A stretch of DNA of 5,872 nucleotides from positions 1-5,872 of the forward strand of contig JABMMR010000049.1 of NCBI GenBank assembly GCA_013205525.1, given 5' to 3'. A program made the translations under genes and the position numbers. This stretch comes from Burkholderiales bacterium (lineage in GTDB: Bacteria; Pseudomonadota; Gammaproteobacteria; Burkholderiales; Burkholderiaceae_C). Shown here in pieces: positions 5,659-5,872 of the stretch; position 1 is the first letter of the stretch; each line of letters starts with the position of its first letter. Under the pieces are notes generated by a model. That model saw only the letters and a program-made list of their open reading frames with translations. It was not told where the DNA came from and did no database searches.

Positions 5659-5681
5659 CCTTCTCTAGCTTCTTGACGCAA
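5653..5681 (-). promoter_or_regulatory. Possible vapBC promoter overlapping the palindrome
   Basis: On the - strand, TTGCGT (5681-5676) and TAAATT (5658-5653) are 17 bp apart. The -10 matches 4 of 6 positions and the -35 matches at TTG. Transcription would start near 5646, inside the palindrome, which would make the internal ATG at 5622 the working start. The match is modest. Confidence 0.3.
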
Positions 5682-5700
5682 GCCTATTCGGCTTCATCTT
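5673..5700 (+). promoter_or_regulatory. Weak candidate promoter for the OsmC gene
   Basis: TTGACG (5673-5678) matches the -35 consensus at 5 of 6 positions. CATCTT (5695-5700) follows after 16 bp and is a poor -10 (3 of 6). A 5-bp inverted repeat, AAGCC (5680-5684)/GGCTT (5690-5694), lies between them and could be an operator for either divergent gene. Confidence 0.25.
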
Positions 5701-5734
5701 TGGCTCACAATCGCACAACGAATAAGGAAATGCT

Positions 5735-5872
5735 ATGGAATGCACAGTCAGTTGGACAGGCGCGAGCGGCACCCGCTCAGCCATGGGTTTTGTCGCCGAG
5801 ACCGGCAGCGGTCATGTGGTGGCCATGGATGGGGCGCCGGACCCCGCCAAGCCCGATCAAAGCGGCCAGAAC
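5735..5872 (+). CDS. OsmC-family protein, N-terminal part only
   Basis: The first 46 codons of a gene run off the window: MECTVSWTGASGTRSAMGF, then HVVAMDGAPDP and SGQN. This is the N-terminal strand region of OsmC/YhfA-type proteins, thiol peroxidases or related detoxifying enzymes. Members usually continue about 90 more residues carrying two Cys that act on organic hydroperoxides. Those lie outside the window, so activity cannot be judged. The start is set by AAGGA at 5724-5728, 6 nt before ATG 5735. Another ATG at 5730 is out of frame. The gene is divergent from vapBC, with about 82 bp between starts, so the two promoters must share that gap. Confidence 0.85.
   Translation, partial: MECTVSWTGASGTRSAMGFVAETGSGHVVAMDGAPDPAKPDQSGQN

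Overview
The window looks like a chromosomal segment of a beta-proteobacterium, most likely Burkholderiales and perhaps a Comamonadaceae-like freshwater lineage. This is an inference from protein style: a trimeric general porin ending in Phe, a long two-ACT-domain threonine ammonia-lyase, and an OsmC protein starting MECTVSWTG. No rRNA, tRNA, CRISPR array or insertion sequence is visible. By eye the left half (porin, recombinase, mqsRA) is more AT-rich than ilvA, vapBC and the OsmC gene.

Layout from left to right. The C-terminal end of an unidentified + strand gene (1-87) ends in a clamp-binding-like QLNLF motif and is followed by a strong bidirectional terminator (138-168). A porin gene on the - strand (214-1266) has an intact barrel but no usable start codon: the signal-peptide codons run into a stop at 1291-1293. 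Next to this damaged end, pointing away, is a tyrosine recombinase (1364-2572) with a non-canonical second active-site box. Behind it on the same strand is an MqsR toxin (2669-2965) with an MqsA antitoxin (2967-3188) reduced to its zinc domain. ilvA (3206-4789, - strand) converges on mqsA with only 17 bp between the stop codons. Upstream of ilvA lie a good sigma-70-like promoter (4915-4943) and then a complete intrinsic terminator (4820-4852), all before the ilvA start, so this is either an attenuated leader or a short RNA gene. A Phd/VapC toxin-antitoxin operon (vapB 5652-5368, vapC 5368-4961, - strand) has a perfect 10-bp palindrome over its promoter and upstream start codon. The window ends in the first 46 codons of a divergent OsmC-family gene (5735 onward).

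Functional reading: core genes (porin, ilvA, OsmC) are interleaved with accessory DNA (an orphan recombinase and two toxin-antitoxin modules). The recombinase and mqsRA look like the remnant of an integrated element, and its left edge coincides with loss of the porin 5' end. The most notable points are the MqsA lacking its DNA-binding domain beside an intact MqsR, the promoter-hairpins-terminator unit before ilvA, the vapBC palindrome and the decapitated porin. No clearly new multi-gene system was recognised.
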